From contig NC_051095.1 in the NCBI RefSeq assembly GCF_901709675.1, forward strand, positions 14,705,456 to 14,769,455: DNA of 64,000 nt, in the 5' to 3' direction. Every line of letters starts with the position of its first letter. Position 1 is the stretch's first letter. Under the pieces are notes generated by a model. It saw only the letters and a list, made by a program, of their open reading frames with translations, had not been told where the DNA came from and ran no database searches. The position numbers and the translations under genes are program-made. This document shows, in pieces, positions 47,491-64,000 of this stretch. The stretch comes from Syngnathus acus. Its lineage: Eukaryota > Chordata > Actinopteri > Syngnathiformes > Syngnathidae.

Positions 47491-48075
47491 TACACTCATT
47501 ATAATCCGTCCAGTTCTTTACTGTCTTTGACACAGTACACTTTGTATATTGGGGCTTTCATAACATTAATAATAAATTAAAGACTAAATGCTTTTTTTTA
47601 TCCCCAAAAGAGGGAGAGAGATCAAACAGCGACACTTGATCTATGTTAAATATCCTTTTGTTTTCCTTGCTATCACATCACAGTGTGAAATTGATTGAAA
47701 CACAAAAGCTTTGAAAACAAATCGCAAGAATAAATGTCATCAGTATAATCTTCTATTTTTGGTTCCTGTTTTAACATCTGACTCAAAAAGAGTCAGTGCC
47801 TCGGCAGTCATTAACTTCACTGCGCGTCACTGAAGCTTGGAGCTGATCCTGAGACGCTTTGTCGCATCTTGCTCGATTTTGCAGTCCTGAATGGCTCTGC
47901 CTTTGTCCAAATACTTTTGATGGCCTTAGTTCCACCCATACTTCCCAATAAAATCTTGTTTTTTAATCTGTAGTGATGTTGAAATGATGATGAAATAGAA
48001 ATGTGCTATTAGGAAAGGCCTCAGTACAATGCAGTTTGACACTCACTGTCAGACATCAGGCCATTCTGTATATCA

Positions 48076-48150
48076 CAGGTGTCAAACTCAAGGCCCGGGA
48101 GCCGGATCCGTCCTGCCACATTTTTTTATGTGGCCCTCAAAGGCAACTCG
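48076..48150. mobile_element. hAT element end remnant
   Basis: CAGGTGTCAAACTCAAGGCC followed by GGATCCGTCCTGCCACA and TTATGTGGCCC is the left end of a widespread hAT-type element. No matching right end was found, so it is a fragment. Confidence 0.6.
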
Positions 48151-49759
48151 TGTGTTGAAATGTAGAAATATCATAAGTCAATGCAAATTTCCATCCATCT
48201 ATCCATTTTCTAAAGACCCAAGATAATTCAGCAAAGCCCTCTAAATCAAAGATCAAGTCAAATATTAACCTCGTGTTATCCTACAGCACAAGCCCCATGG
48301 CAGACTTGATTGCATGTATTTTAAAGTAACAGAGAAGCCAATACAATTTCATTTATTTGTTTATTTAAATATGTATTTATTGCCCCTACAACAATATAAA
48401 GCTAATCAATAATATTGCTACGGTTGAACTCTGCTTTCTTTTGATCTCATTTCAAACACTCCTTCTCATGCATCTTGGAAGTGTCCATTGTAAACAATCG
48501 GGTGGATGTTTGCTACTGTTTGAATGAGTGGAGGAAGCGGACTGGACGAGCAATTCTCAGGTGAGTGCTGTTCAAAGGAGCTTGGCCTAACTTCCCCTCT
48601 TCCTCCGCCACCCAGGCCCATCCTATTATCAAATGAAGCCCTTGAATGATTTAATTCCTTTTGTTACATATTGAGAAAGCGCACTCCCACCACCCCCTTA
48701 TTTTCATTTCAAATCATCTTCACGTGCAGCCTTGAGATGGCAGTGTTGCCAGGCTGGGAGAGTGGGGAGCAAGGCATGAGTTGGGGAGCAAGGCATGAGT
48801 TGGGGCTTTGTATTCGCTTGAATGACCTGCAGGGAAACGCTTTTTTCCTGACAGTATAGCGCCATCTGGGGTCGAAAGAGGGGAATACCATGTAATAGCA
48901 AACGTTTCCCCCAATTTACAGCATAGTTCTGGGGCAGTATAAAGTATTGCTACACCGGTAGTTGTCAAACTTCTTGCATAAAAAGCATAAAAAACAAAAA
49001 TGCCTTCCAAATGCCACCATCATGGCCAACATTAGAATACAGCTGCAGAAGGCTTATACATGATCATCGAAAATGAGAAAGAAGTTTTACTTCTAAAACA
49101 TATTAATGTATACCACTGTAACATTTTTCACAGTTTTGAACATTGCTGCACTTAATTATGTGAAAAGCAAAATAAAAACGCTTTTTATGAGTCAGTTAAA
49201 ATGTATTGCACACAGCTGAATAAAATTGTAAAGACAAATCAGTTCCACTGAATATAAATATAAAGCACTTGAAAGTAAAAATACAATCGAATTGTACTTA
49301 GGGGTGTACTACTAGTTGAAGAACATTGGCTACGTTTGGAAATGAATAGGAGCGGATTGCCCACTGCCTTTCCTAACACAAACAATCTCAGAAAAGTGCA
49401 CGAGTGTCAGAATGCATTTCTGAATACGCCCTACAACTTTAGCTATTCTATTATTCGCATTCTTGCAACACATTACCCTAATGTTTGTGTCAGAAGCATT
49501 TCTCTTTCAAAGGATTACAAATAAAACAATATTGCAGGACAAAACAAGAATTCAATAAAGTTGCCTCAAGCACTCACCTAAGAGCATCCTTTTTGCTTTT
49601 TAGAGAATTAGTTTTGTTGTTTTGCAGCAACAGATGTAGGTTTATTCCAGCTCAAACAAAATACTTCTTCCTTCAGATCAACTGGAAGTTTAAGCACATT
49701 GTTGCCCCCTACTGGGCAGGTATTATGAAGTTATAAAACCACTAACAATAACCATTTCA

Positions 49760-51462
49760 CAGGCTTAAAGAAGAAATCGGAACATCTGTGGACCGATGGA
49801 AGTTATTGCCTCTATCTATTATGGGAAGAATAAGTACTTTAAAAATGATTATATTGCCAAAATTGTTATACTTATTTCAAAATATTGCTTTACCCCCTCC
49901 CACTGACTTGTTTACCTGGATAAGAAAAGTTATCTTAAGTTTGATATGGAACAATGGAAGATCAAGGATTCGTCTCTCTCTTTTATACATGCCATTCGAT
50001 GGGGGAGGGTTAAGATGTCCCAATTTCTTGTGGTACTACTGGGCTGCACAACTGCGCTCCATGACTTTCTATTTCAATAACGATAACAATAACCCGCATT
50101 GGGTGGAAATGGAAGGTCAAAATTTAAAACTACCCCTGCACACGTTTTTTTATTCTGACACAAGAAAACAATTATTAAAACAAATAACAAATCCTCTTTT
50201 GAAACAAATGGTGCAAGTATGGTATGATGTCAGAAAGTATCTTAGAGATACACAAACATTGTCGCAACTAAGTCCGATATGGGGTAACCAGTTGTTTACT
50301 CCTGGAAGAGCAGATGCCTCTTTCAAAACATGGGCGACTAAGGGGCTGGGGACAGTTGGGAATCTCTACCTTCCACAATCTGATGACTTTATGACCTTTG
50401 GAGAACTCGAGGTTGAGTTCAATCTTGACAAAAAACACTACTTTAAATACCTGCAACTGAGAAGTTTTGTAAAAGGGTATCAAAGTGACCTACGAAGGAT
50501 CCCATTAACACGGCTGGAAAGCTTGCTGTTAAAGAATAAATTAAGAAAAGGCATAATCTCAGAATTTTACATCCTACTACAAACAAATTCGAATGAAAAT
50601 TCAAAAAGTAAATTATTATCCTGGAACAATGATCTAAATACTAAGATCAGTGAGCAAGAATGGGGAAAAGTTTGTAAAAAATCACAAGAAATGTCTATTA
50701 ATAGCCGTCTAAGAGTACTACAATTTAAATGGTTACAGCGAGTGTACACGACACCTGTTAAATTGAATAAATACAATAAGAACATTCCAGATATCTGTGT
50801 AAAGTGTGGCTTAAAAGGAACGTTAATACATTGTATGTGGGAATGCAGTCAGATACAACATTTTTGGTTAGAAGTGAAGGAGCAAATAGAGAAAATAATA
50901 TCAAAGGAGCTTACTTTGGAGCCCTCGCTGTTTATACTGGCTCTATATCCAGAGAAACACAACTTCAGTAAAACAGACTCAATTTTTATTGATATAAGCT
51001 CGTTAATGGCCAAAAGATGTATTGCTCTGACCTGGAAAAATGTTACTGGACCAAACACCTCCCAGTGGCTAAAACAAATGCTCTCTTGTCTTCCATTGGA
51101 AAGAATAACATATATACGTAAAGCCAAACAACATATGTTTGAAGGGATTTGGAGGCCCTTTATTGATTTCATAAAAGACTTGGACTTTTCTGATAACCTT
51201 GTTGACTTTTGAGCCCCTGCAGGAAACACTCATTTTGCCAGTTGCAATATTACATATAAAGAGAAGCTGTTTTGTTTTGTTCTTTTAAGTTGATTTAAAC
51301 GTATAATGGGCAAACTGTTTGAGATACATATTTTACTCATTCTAGATTTTGCTACTTCATTATTTGTAAATTTTTGTAAAGAAATACCATGTAAGACATA
51401 TTTTGTGAAATTGTTCATGACTGTTGTACATGGAAAATTGTGAATAAAAAATGTATTGGGTA
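49760..51462 (+). mobile_element. 5'-truncated L1/Tx1-type LINE with 16-bp target duplication
   Basis: A 1.7-kb insertion flanked by a perfect duplication AACAATAACCATTTCA (49744-49759 and 51463-51478). It encodes the C-terminal third of an L1-group ORF2 and ends after GTGAATAAAAAATGTATTGG, which includes an AATAAA. The intact frame and identical flanks point to a recent retrotransposition in the tnmd-elf4 intergenic region. Confidence 0.93.
49764..51212 (+). pseudogene. L1/Tx1-type ORF2 C-terminal fragment (open, 5' truncated)
   Basis: The frame is open from the insertion junction (LKEEIGTSVDRWKLLPLSIM) for 482 codons to TGA at 51210. Conserved L1-group blocks are GRISTLKMIILPKLLYLFQN, LIWNNGRSRIRLSLL, GGGLRCPNFLWYYWAAQL and a C-terminal zinc-knuckle-like CVKCGLKGTLIHCMWEC. 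Endonuclease and reverse transcriptase catalytic domains are absent because of 5' truncation, so it cannot mobilise itself. There is no genuine start codon; a GTG at 49788 is only an internal Val. Confidence 0.88.
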
Positions 51463-51598
51463 AACAATAACCATTTCATCCATGCATTTTACTCAAGATT
51501 TAGGCTACTGTTCCCAATTGCTATTTGTGCAAAGATTATTATGCTCAGATCTAGTTGTACAGTTATAATTTAGTCAGTATGTAAAGCTAACGTTGTAG

Positions 51599-51673
51599 GG
51601 CCGCCACACTCGGGTCGTGAACCCATATGGTCAGGGAGCGCAGAGTGCAGACCACTGAGCTAAAATCACAGCC
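51599..51673 (-). repeat. tRNA-like segment (SINE head or tRNA pseudogene)
   Basis: On the - strand, A-box-like TAGCTCAGTGGT (51651-51662) and B-box-like GGGTTCACGACCC (51612-51624) are spaced as in a Pol III tRNA-type promoter. The acceptor stem does not pair convincingly, so a functional tRNA is unlikely. Confidence 0.55.
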
Positions 51674-53699
51674 TGACAATTCAGCGTTGGCAGGTTAGCC
51701 TGACGTTTAACTATCATTCAACGTACGCTGGCATCCATTACAAATGTACATTATTTAACATATTTAGTTCAATCGTCCAGATATGGTTTGGTTTTAGCTA
51801 GACCGACACAATATTCTTAGCTGAATAGCGTGCTATAATGCCAAAGTCCGTAGTTGTTTTATTTCTTCCCACCGTTGCCTTTGTTGCAGGATGTTTTGTG
51901 CACAAATGGCACATTCTGCCATGTTGCATTTAGAGCATCTCGTCCCTGCACCGCTTCTCACCACACGCTGGAGGCGCCATCGTGTCAGCCATCATCCTTC
52001 AAGCTCTCCCACAGGGAGGTGCACAGCAGTAAACACTAGAGCTGTGTCAGTGGCCGTGGGCAACACCGAAATAGCCCCACCCCTAGCCCACCCATAGAGG
52101 CTCGTGCCATCTTTTGACTTTCTGACTCATTAAGCAACAGAATAGTGTTAGTCGCCTTATATCATTTGAGTCTGCCATAACGAGTTCACTGTCTGGCAGT
52201 TGTGATTAAATGGAGGCTAGTTTGTTGACGAACGGGTTGATTTTTCCCCTCTTGTTTTCCAACAAGAACAGTGCAGCACAAGAGTGAGGATGCAAGTAGG
52301 CAAGCCCAAAATCCAGACAGCTTCCTCAGCCAGCACCCACGCACAGCCACAATCCATGCAGCAGAAAGACACATGCACACGCTCTTGGAAAATCCATCCA
52401 AGTCATTCTGCTGCGGTGTGGTGGTGGTGGTGGGGACAGACTTGGATGTCTGCAGCTGTGTGTCAATTGCTAACATGCTAATATATTCATCCACCCGCAG
52501 CCATAGATCTTGAAAAAAAAAAACACTCTTAGTGTGTGCGAAAGGGCCCCCATATCCTTTGCACCACGGACCTTTTCTCATTCAAACATGCTTTCTGAAA
52601 TGTTGACTCTTTCCCAGCATGAAGGGCAGAGTGTCTTTGCTAACAATAACCATTTTTACTGTACAAAACCAACCTTGCAATACCGGTTTGCAATGAAACT
52701 GTGTCCTTAGTGGTTCTTGTATTGTACCACTAATTTATCCTTCCCGGAATGAGACACCAGAGGAAAATGACATGACGCTGTGAGCCCTCGCAAACTGTTT
52801 TTGTCTCCAAGTTTAATGTTTCTGCATGGTTTTTTTTTCCTTTTTTTGGGCTGCGTGTGATTTCTGGACATCTGTTGTGTCACAAAACAAGGAAGAAGCT
52901 TTATAAGTATACTCGGCATTAAGAAGGCCACTGACAGTTAATGGTCAAGAAACAACAGTGCTTTAAGGCGAGGTTGGTCTACATAAAGGCTAAGTATATG
53001 GAGCAAATAAAGCAGCAGCATAAACAAGATTTGGATAAGAAAATGTCTCCAGTGTAATTATTGATTGTCATTATCTTGCATATATTTGAACAGTATGTAT
53101 ACATTCAGCTTGTCCTTACAGAACCAAACAAACTAAGACTAGGAGTTTATATAACTCCTGCTCTGTGAATCAAGGTCAGTGTATCTGCATGACCCCTCTG
53201 TGCCTCCACCCATTGTAGAGAAAGTTTGGCCTGTTTAGACACGGCACTATGGCCGATGGGGTCCAATCATAAATCTGGCCTCGGGTGTCATCGGCATGGA
53301 GAATGCACACACTGGATTCACATGTTAGCAGGAGCCGAGAAGACGTGTGTAAATGAACAGAATAGCACTGGTTCAAAAGAGATGATAAATGACTTTTATA
53401 TCCCCATACTGATTGATTCTTTTGATACTGACTCTTGAATGCTTTTAATGCATGACAACTACAATATCCTTGCTAAACAGAAGCGCGCGCACACAGCAGG
53501 ATATGAACAACAACATGTAAGGGGAACGGAAACAAGGGTAAGAGAAAAGCAGTTTATATATTTATGGAAAAAAAGAGTTTGGTCTTCCTCGTACTAAACA
53601 TGTATATATTCTTTGTATTTTCCCTCATGTAAATAGAGTACAAATGCGCCTTTTTTATACAGAATTTAGAAATTCACAAAATAAATAAAATTTGCCGTG

Positions 53700-54503
53700 G
53701 CCATAATAGTGAATCTCAAGTGTATTATCATTTGTCTATACAGAGAGAGATCCATGCATATTCCGTCTCATATCAACAGGATTTCAGCCTCAAAATCACC
53801 AGCTGATATAGAAAAAAGTTTTATCGAGAATTCTGTCTTTGCCTCCAATCTGTGCCAAGATTTATTTTCTTCCAAATGCCCTTTCCAGTTTGGAAGCATG
53901 AAGTAGTCTACTAGAGAGGACTTTGCTTTTGCTTCTAAGAAAATAAAGTAGTACCATGTCCCAAAAGCAGTCATCAGGGTCCTCTTTGCATTTGAGGGTC
54001 TGCAATGATGCTCATTGGTTGCTGGCGTTCCCTCAGCCAGAAAGTCCAATTTCCTTGCTCCGTTTTGTTTTCAGTCCCCCATGTTTTGGTTTGTACTGAG
54101 CCAAGCCTCTTTTCTTTCACCATTTGCATGTCCACTGAGATTTAAGACAATAACAGAATAACTGGCACAATTGGCAAACAAGCTTCCCTGTGTCATCATC
54201 CAATGGCTGTTCTCCTTAAGGGAGGAGGTTGGTGCGTGAATATCTTCGCATGTCCAAAAACTGAAATGTGACATCTTTAAAAAATATGAGACACTCCCTT
54301 GATACATTTCTTTAGGCACATGATCACAGAAAAGTGAGTAAACGATTCGATCTCGAGGCAGAACTGAGCAACCTGGAGGAGCAACAGCTGATCCTGGATC
54401 AGACTGCAGCAACGTGGAAGAAAACAAAAACAACCACCATCATGTTCCAAATGGTATTCGGGCTGCTTTTTAGTTGAGCTTGAGAAGAAGAAACAGAAGC
54501 AAG
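53700..54503 (-). other. elf4: elf4 3' untranslated region (extent uncertain)
   Basis: Sequence downstream of the elf4 stop on the - strand. No repeat was recognised. A - strand AATAAA (TTTATT on +) occurs at about 53861-53866 and is a candidate polyadenylation signal, giving a UTR of about 650 bases. Other signals may be used instead. Confidence 0.4.
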
Positions 54504-61088
<6,585 letters not shown>

Positions 61089-61762
61089 CTGTGACAGATG
61101 CACACAAACACACCCACACACATGACTGGGATGCAGAGGGTTGGCTCCATCCAGTGTACATCGTAAAAGGTACATAAAATACCCTGGTAGATTAATATCA
61201 CAGCCTGATTTGCTGGCTGTTATTTTTACAGCCGTATAAAAGCAGGCTAGCACCATGTGCAATTTGGGCTAATGTGTAGCAACGGAGCAGAGAAGCTCAT
61301 TTCAAAGGCGCTGCAGTAGTCTGCGGGGAGCCAACCGAAGAACAAGACAGGCAGCAAAAGTGAGCCTACTTCACCCACAGAATGACTACTTGGCTGGGAA
61401 ATCAAATAAAACCACTCACTGTGGATGCTATAATTGGGAATTTTACACAAAATGTGCTTTGGAAAACCTTCCTGTGGGGACTCTTTTACAATTACGTTTT
61501 AGTGTTGATTGTCTCAATGTAAAATGCTATTATTTGCACTCCACTTAAAATATCATGGTTGAATTTATTGAAACGCTAATGTTGGTTCCATATTTACTCA
61601 CCTGCCAAAACATCAAATCCTACCAATAAACAGATATTAATGCAGATTTTTTTATTTTTAAACACACAGAGAATTATTAGTGCAACGGCATTACATATCC
61701 TGTGATCAATGTCATACTCTATCATACAAGCAAAGTGTTTCTAATGTGTTGGTTACCTTATA

Positions 61763-62080
61763 AGTTAAAGTTAAGTTAAAGTCCCAATGATTGTCACACA
61801 CACATCTGGGTGTGGTGAAATTTGTCCTCTGCATTTAACCCATCCCCATGTGATTTTTAATCCATCCCCTGGGGGAGAGGGGAGCAGTGAGCAGCAGCGG
61901 TGCCGCGCTCGGGAATCATTTGGTGATCTAACCCCCCAATTCCAACCCTTAATGCTGAGTGCCAAGCAGGGAGGCAATGGGTCCCATTTTTTATAGTCTT
62001 TGGTATGACCCGGCCGGGGTTTGAACCCACAACCTTCCAGTCTCAGGGCGGACACTCTACCACTAGGCCACTGAGCTGGT
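61763..62080 (-). mobile_element. tRNA-derived SINE, second family
   Basis: On the - strand it starts AGCTCAGTGGCCTAGTGGTA with A box TAGTGGTAGAG (62055-62065) and B box GGGTTCAAACCCC (62016-62028). A conserved body follows (CCATTGCCTCCCTGCTTGGC, GCTGCTGCTCACTGCTCCCC, GAGGACAAATTTCACCACAC), and it ends in a TTAACTTTAACT repeat tail (61763-61782). This is a well-known fish SINE architecture and is distinct from the copy at 22406. Confidence 0.9.
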
Positions 62081-63346
62081 TATATTATACTGCTACTTTG
62101 TGAATAATCATATTTAAGAACAAATTATTTTAGAGAAGTAAATCGCGATTTTGAGACAAAATAATGCTTGAAATAAATGAGTGACAACTAAAATTGAAAG
62201 ATATTTTTTCATACAGTTCTTGTTGTTTAGTTTTATGTACCCAATGAATTGGCCGACGAGTGTGGGAGTTTTCGTTTTTACCACAAGGTGTTGTGTATAA
62301 AGGACCTAAACCTCCACACTTTACACTAAATCAAAGTGAAAATAAAAACAAATAGAACAAAAATCAATAAATAGATTGATGTTGGCTAGTTGTGGGTGTT
62401 TTTTTGGCAATGCAGTTACATAACTAGCCCACTGGATGGCAGCACAGTACACACTAAGATTACCCTGTCTGTGGGGCCACAGTTGAAAAACTCCCTCACC
62501 TCAGGTCATCATCATCATCACTGGTCATTCAATGAAACAATTCAGGATGTTTTATTGATTTTTTTTTTTTTTAAACGCCACAAACAAGCATCTGAATATT
62601 AAAGGCTTTCAGTCAAATGTAAAAATCATAAAACTTCCTTCTTCTCATACTGAATATAATGATTTGTCTACATGAGTGCATAATGCAGAGATTTACTCGT
62701 ATCTTTGCAGACATGCAGCACGTAAATTAGGAAATTATGCTAACAGCCCCGCACTTCATTAAAAGTGATAAAGGATGGCAAGGGTGCAGGAGAAGGAAGA
62801 GGAATAAAGGCTTATCTGTGCTGTTAGACAAGTAGCCATTGTTGGTGTGAACCTCTGGGGCATACCAGGTGTTCAGGCCTTATGGGGGAGGGCTGGGCTG
62901 ATTAGCCGATTTTGGCTACACTTTAACCAGGCCTGCTAACAGAGCAAGTCGTTATTTGTCACCATTGTTAGCCGGCTGACGCTCCAAGTTCACACACGGG
63001 CCACGTTTGTGAATTTTGCAGCGAGACGAGCGACAACAAAAACACATTGTGTCATGTGCGCAGCAGAATGATAGCTTTGACTACAAAAAACATCAGTAGC
63101 AAATGTTTCCCATTAATCCCCATCTGATACTATCGGATGTAGCAACACGGCGCAGAAAACAAGCGTGCCTGTCAGTGTCCTTGAAAAAGTCAAGTGTGTG
63201 TCTAAGTGTGTGCGCGCAGACATTTTGACTACTGGTCGATTCAACCCCCCCAAACAGCAACTCCTACTTACACCCGACTAATGTAGCAGCACACTTTGCT
63301 GACATAGCCTTGTTGTCTCTGCAGAGATTGCGATGGTACACTAGCT

Positions 63347-63420
63347 CACTGTTTTCCAACATTTATTGAACTAAGACGCATATTTTACATTGACAAAATC
63401 TTATGGCACATCACCAAACA
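63347..63420. mobile_element. hAT-type end remnant
   Basis: ACTGTTTTCCAACATTTATT, TTTTACATTGACAAAATCTT and GGCACATCACCAAACAAAAA resemble the left end of a CAGTGTTTCTCAAC-type hAT element. No right end was found before the window closes. Confidence 0.45.
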
Positions 63421-64000
63421 AAAATGTCAGAAAAAGTGCTGAAATACTAATGATCTGTGGTGCAAGTGAAAGAGCTTTTAGTTGTTCAGCCTTTCACTAA
63501 ACATGTCATTGGAATAGAAAAATAAATACATGATTTATAGTACTGTAATCAAATCATTTTTGGATCAAATGGGTGAAACTGGTCAATTTCCAGCAATTAT
63601 GAAGCACACTAATACACCATGAATAGCTCATATTGTCATGTCTAAAGTTGAACGGTTATTTCCTGTTTGTAGATATGCCATTACTGCATTCTCCACGTAT
63701 GCATTTCCCCATTTTAGTATGAGAAAACCTTACATACAAAACAACTGTCGGCACCATCTAATGGGATACAATACAAGCGCTGTGTTCAATATTTCACCTA
63801 CACAATGATAATGCCCACTGGGTCATTTGATCATTAATACTCTGCATGAAGTCAAATCCCTAGCGTACATTGACAGCTGCCTCTAATATTTTGGGAACCT
63901 TATGAATCTACAGTAGGAGGGGTTAAAATATTAGAAACAGCTCTCTCTGTGTGATACAGGCCCGTGGACTGTATATAATTTGTCTTTATTTGTTTCCAAG

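Larger units (their letters stand above)
43376..54503. other. tnmd-elf4 intergenic region
   Basis: About 11 kb between two convergent genes, including the elf4 3' untranslated part. It holds a degenerate TTAGGG-like tract (43480-44045), an ATT microsatellite, two L2 copies, an hAT end remnant, a full L1/Tx1 insertion and a tRNA-like segment. No additional gene is recognised in the remaining AT-rich sequence (44050-46450, 47500-49740, 51680-53700). Confidence 0.7.
61089..64000 (-). other. elf4: Upstream elf4 intron, no exon found
   Basis: The next upstream elf4 exon should encode an N-terminal FEFASN-like segment ending in phase 0; no such segment was found to the window edge. The stretch holds one SINE (61763-62080), T and A runs, a short CATCAT tract (62507-62520) and a probable hAT end remnant (63347-63420). 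Confidence 0.6.

Overview
The window looks like nuclear DNA of a ray-finned (teleost) fish. It has AT-rich, low-density sequence with short protein-coding exons bounded by GT/AG splice sites. It also carries a teleost-type repeat load: tRNA-derived SINEs, 5'-truncated L2- and L1/Tx1-type LINEs, Tc1/mariner and hAT miniature elements, and many CA, AT, ATT and CAAA microsatellites. Species cannot be fixed from this sequence. There are no bacterial-style operons, no CRISPR arrays and no rRNA.

Two protein-coding genes can be supported, in convergent (tail-to-tail) arrangement. On the + strand, the last five coding exons of tenomodulin (tnmd) lie at 24659-24799, 29791-29898, 37352-37502, 37920-38029 and 42797-43006. 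The phases agree throughout and give 239 residues plus stop. They cover the BRICHOS domain, an RxxR processing-type site and the C-terminal cysteine-rich anti-angiogenic domain. The membrane-anchor exons were not found and probably lie upstream. On the - strand, seven coding exons of an ELF-subfamily ETS transcription factor, best matching elf4, run from 61088 down to 54504. They give 601 residues plus stop in one consistent frame. The first coding exon lies beyond the right edge.

Layout: 1-24.6 kb is non-coding (upstream or intronic to tnmd) and holds hAT, Tc1, pogo-like and unclassified miniature elements, one L2 fragment and a SINE. 24.6-43.4 kb is tnmd with large introns holding further elements. 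43.4-54.4 kb is intergenic, with a degenerate TTAGGG-like repeat tract just behind tnmd, two decayed L2 copies, and a recent L1/Tx1 insertion with a perfect 16-bp target duplication and a 483-codon open frame. 54.5-61.1 kb is elf4, with a long inverted-repeat element in its first intron seen here. 61.1-64 kb is non-coding with a second SINE family.

The two genes do not work together in any known pathway. Tenomodulin is a type II membrane glycoprotein of tendon and ligament cells, and Elf4 is a nuclear transcription factor best known in lymphoid cells. In humans both map to the long arm of X but are far apart. I found no new multi-gene system. The points most worth checking are the paired loss of two otherwise conserved cysteines in tenomodulin, a perfect 50-bp palindrome at 2309-2358, two copies of a miniature-element family with 5-bp GTAT(C/T) target duplications, and the young LINE insertion.
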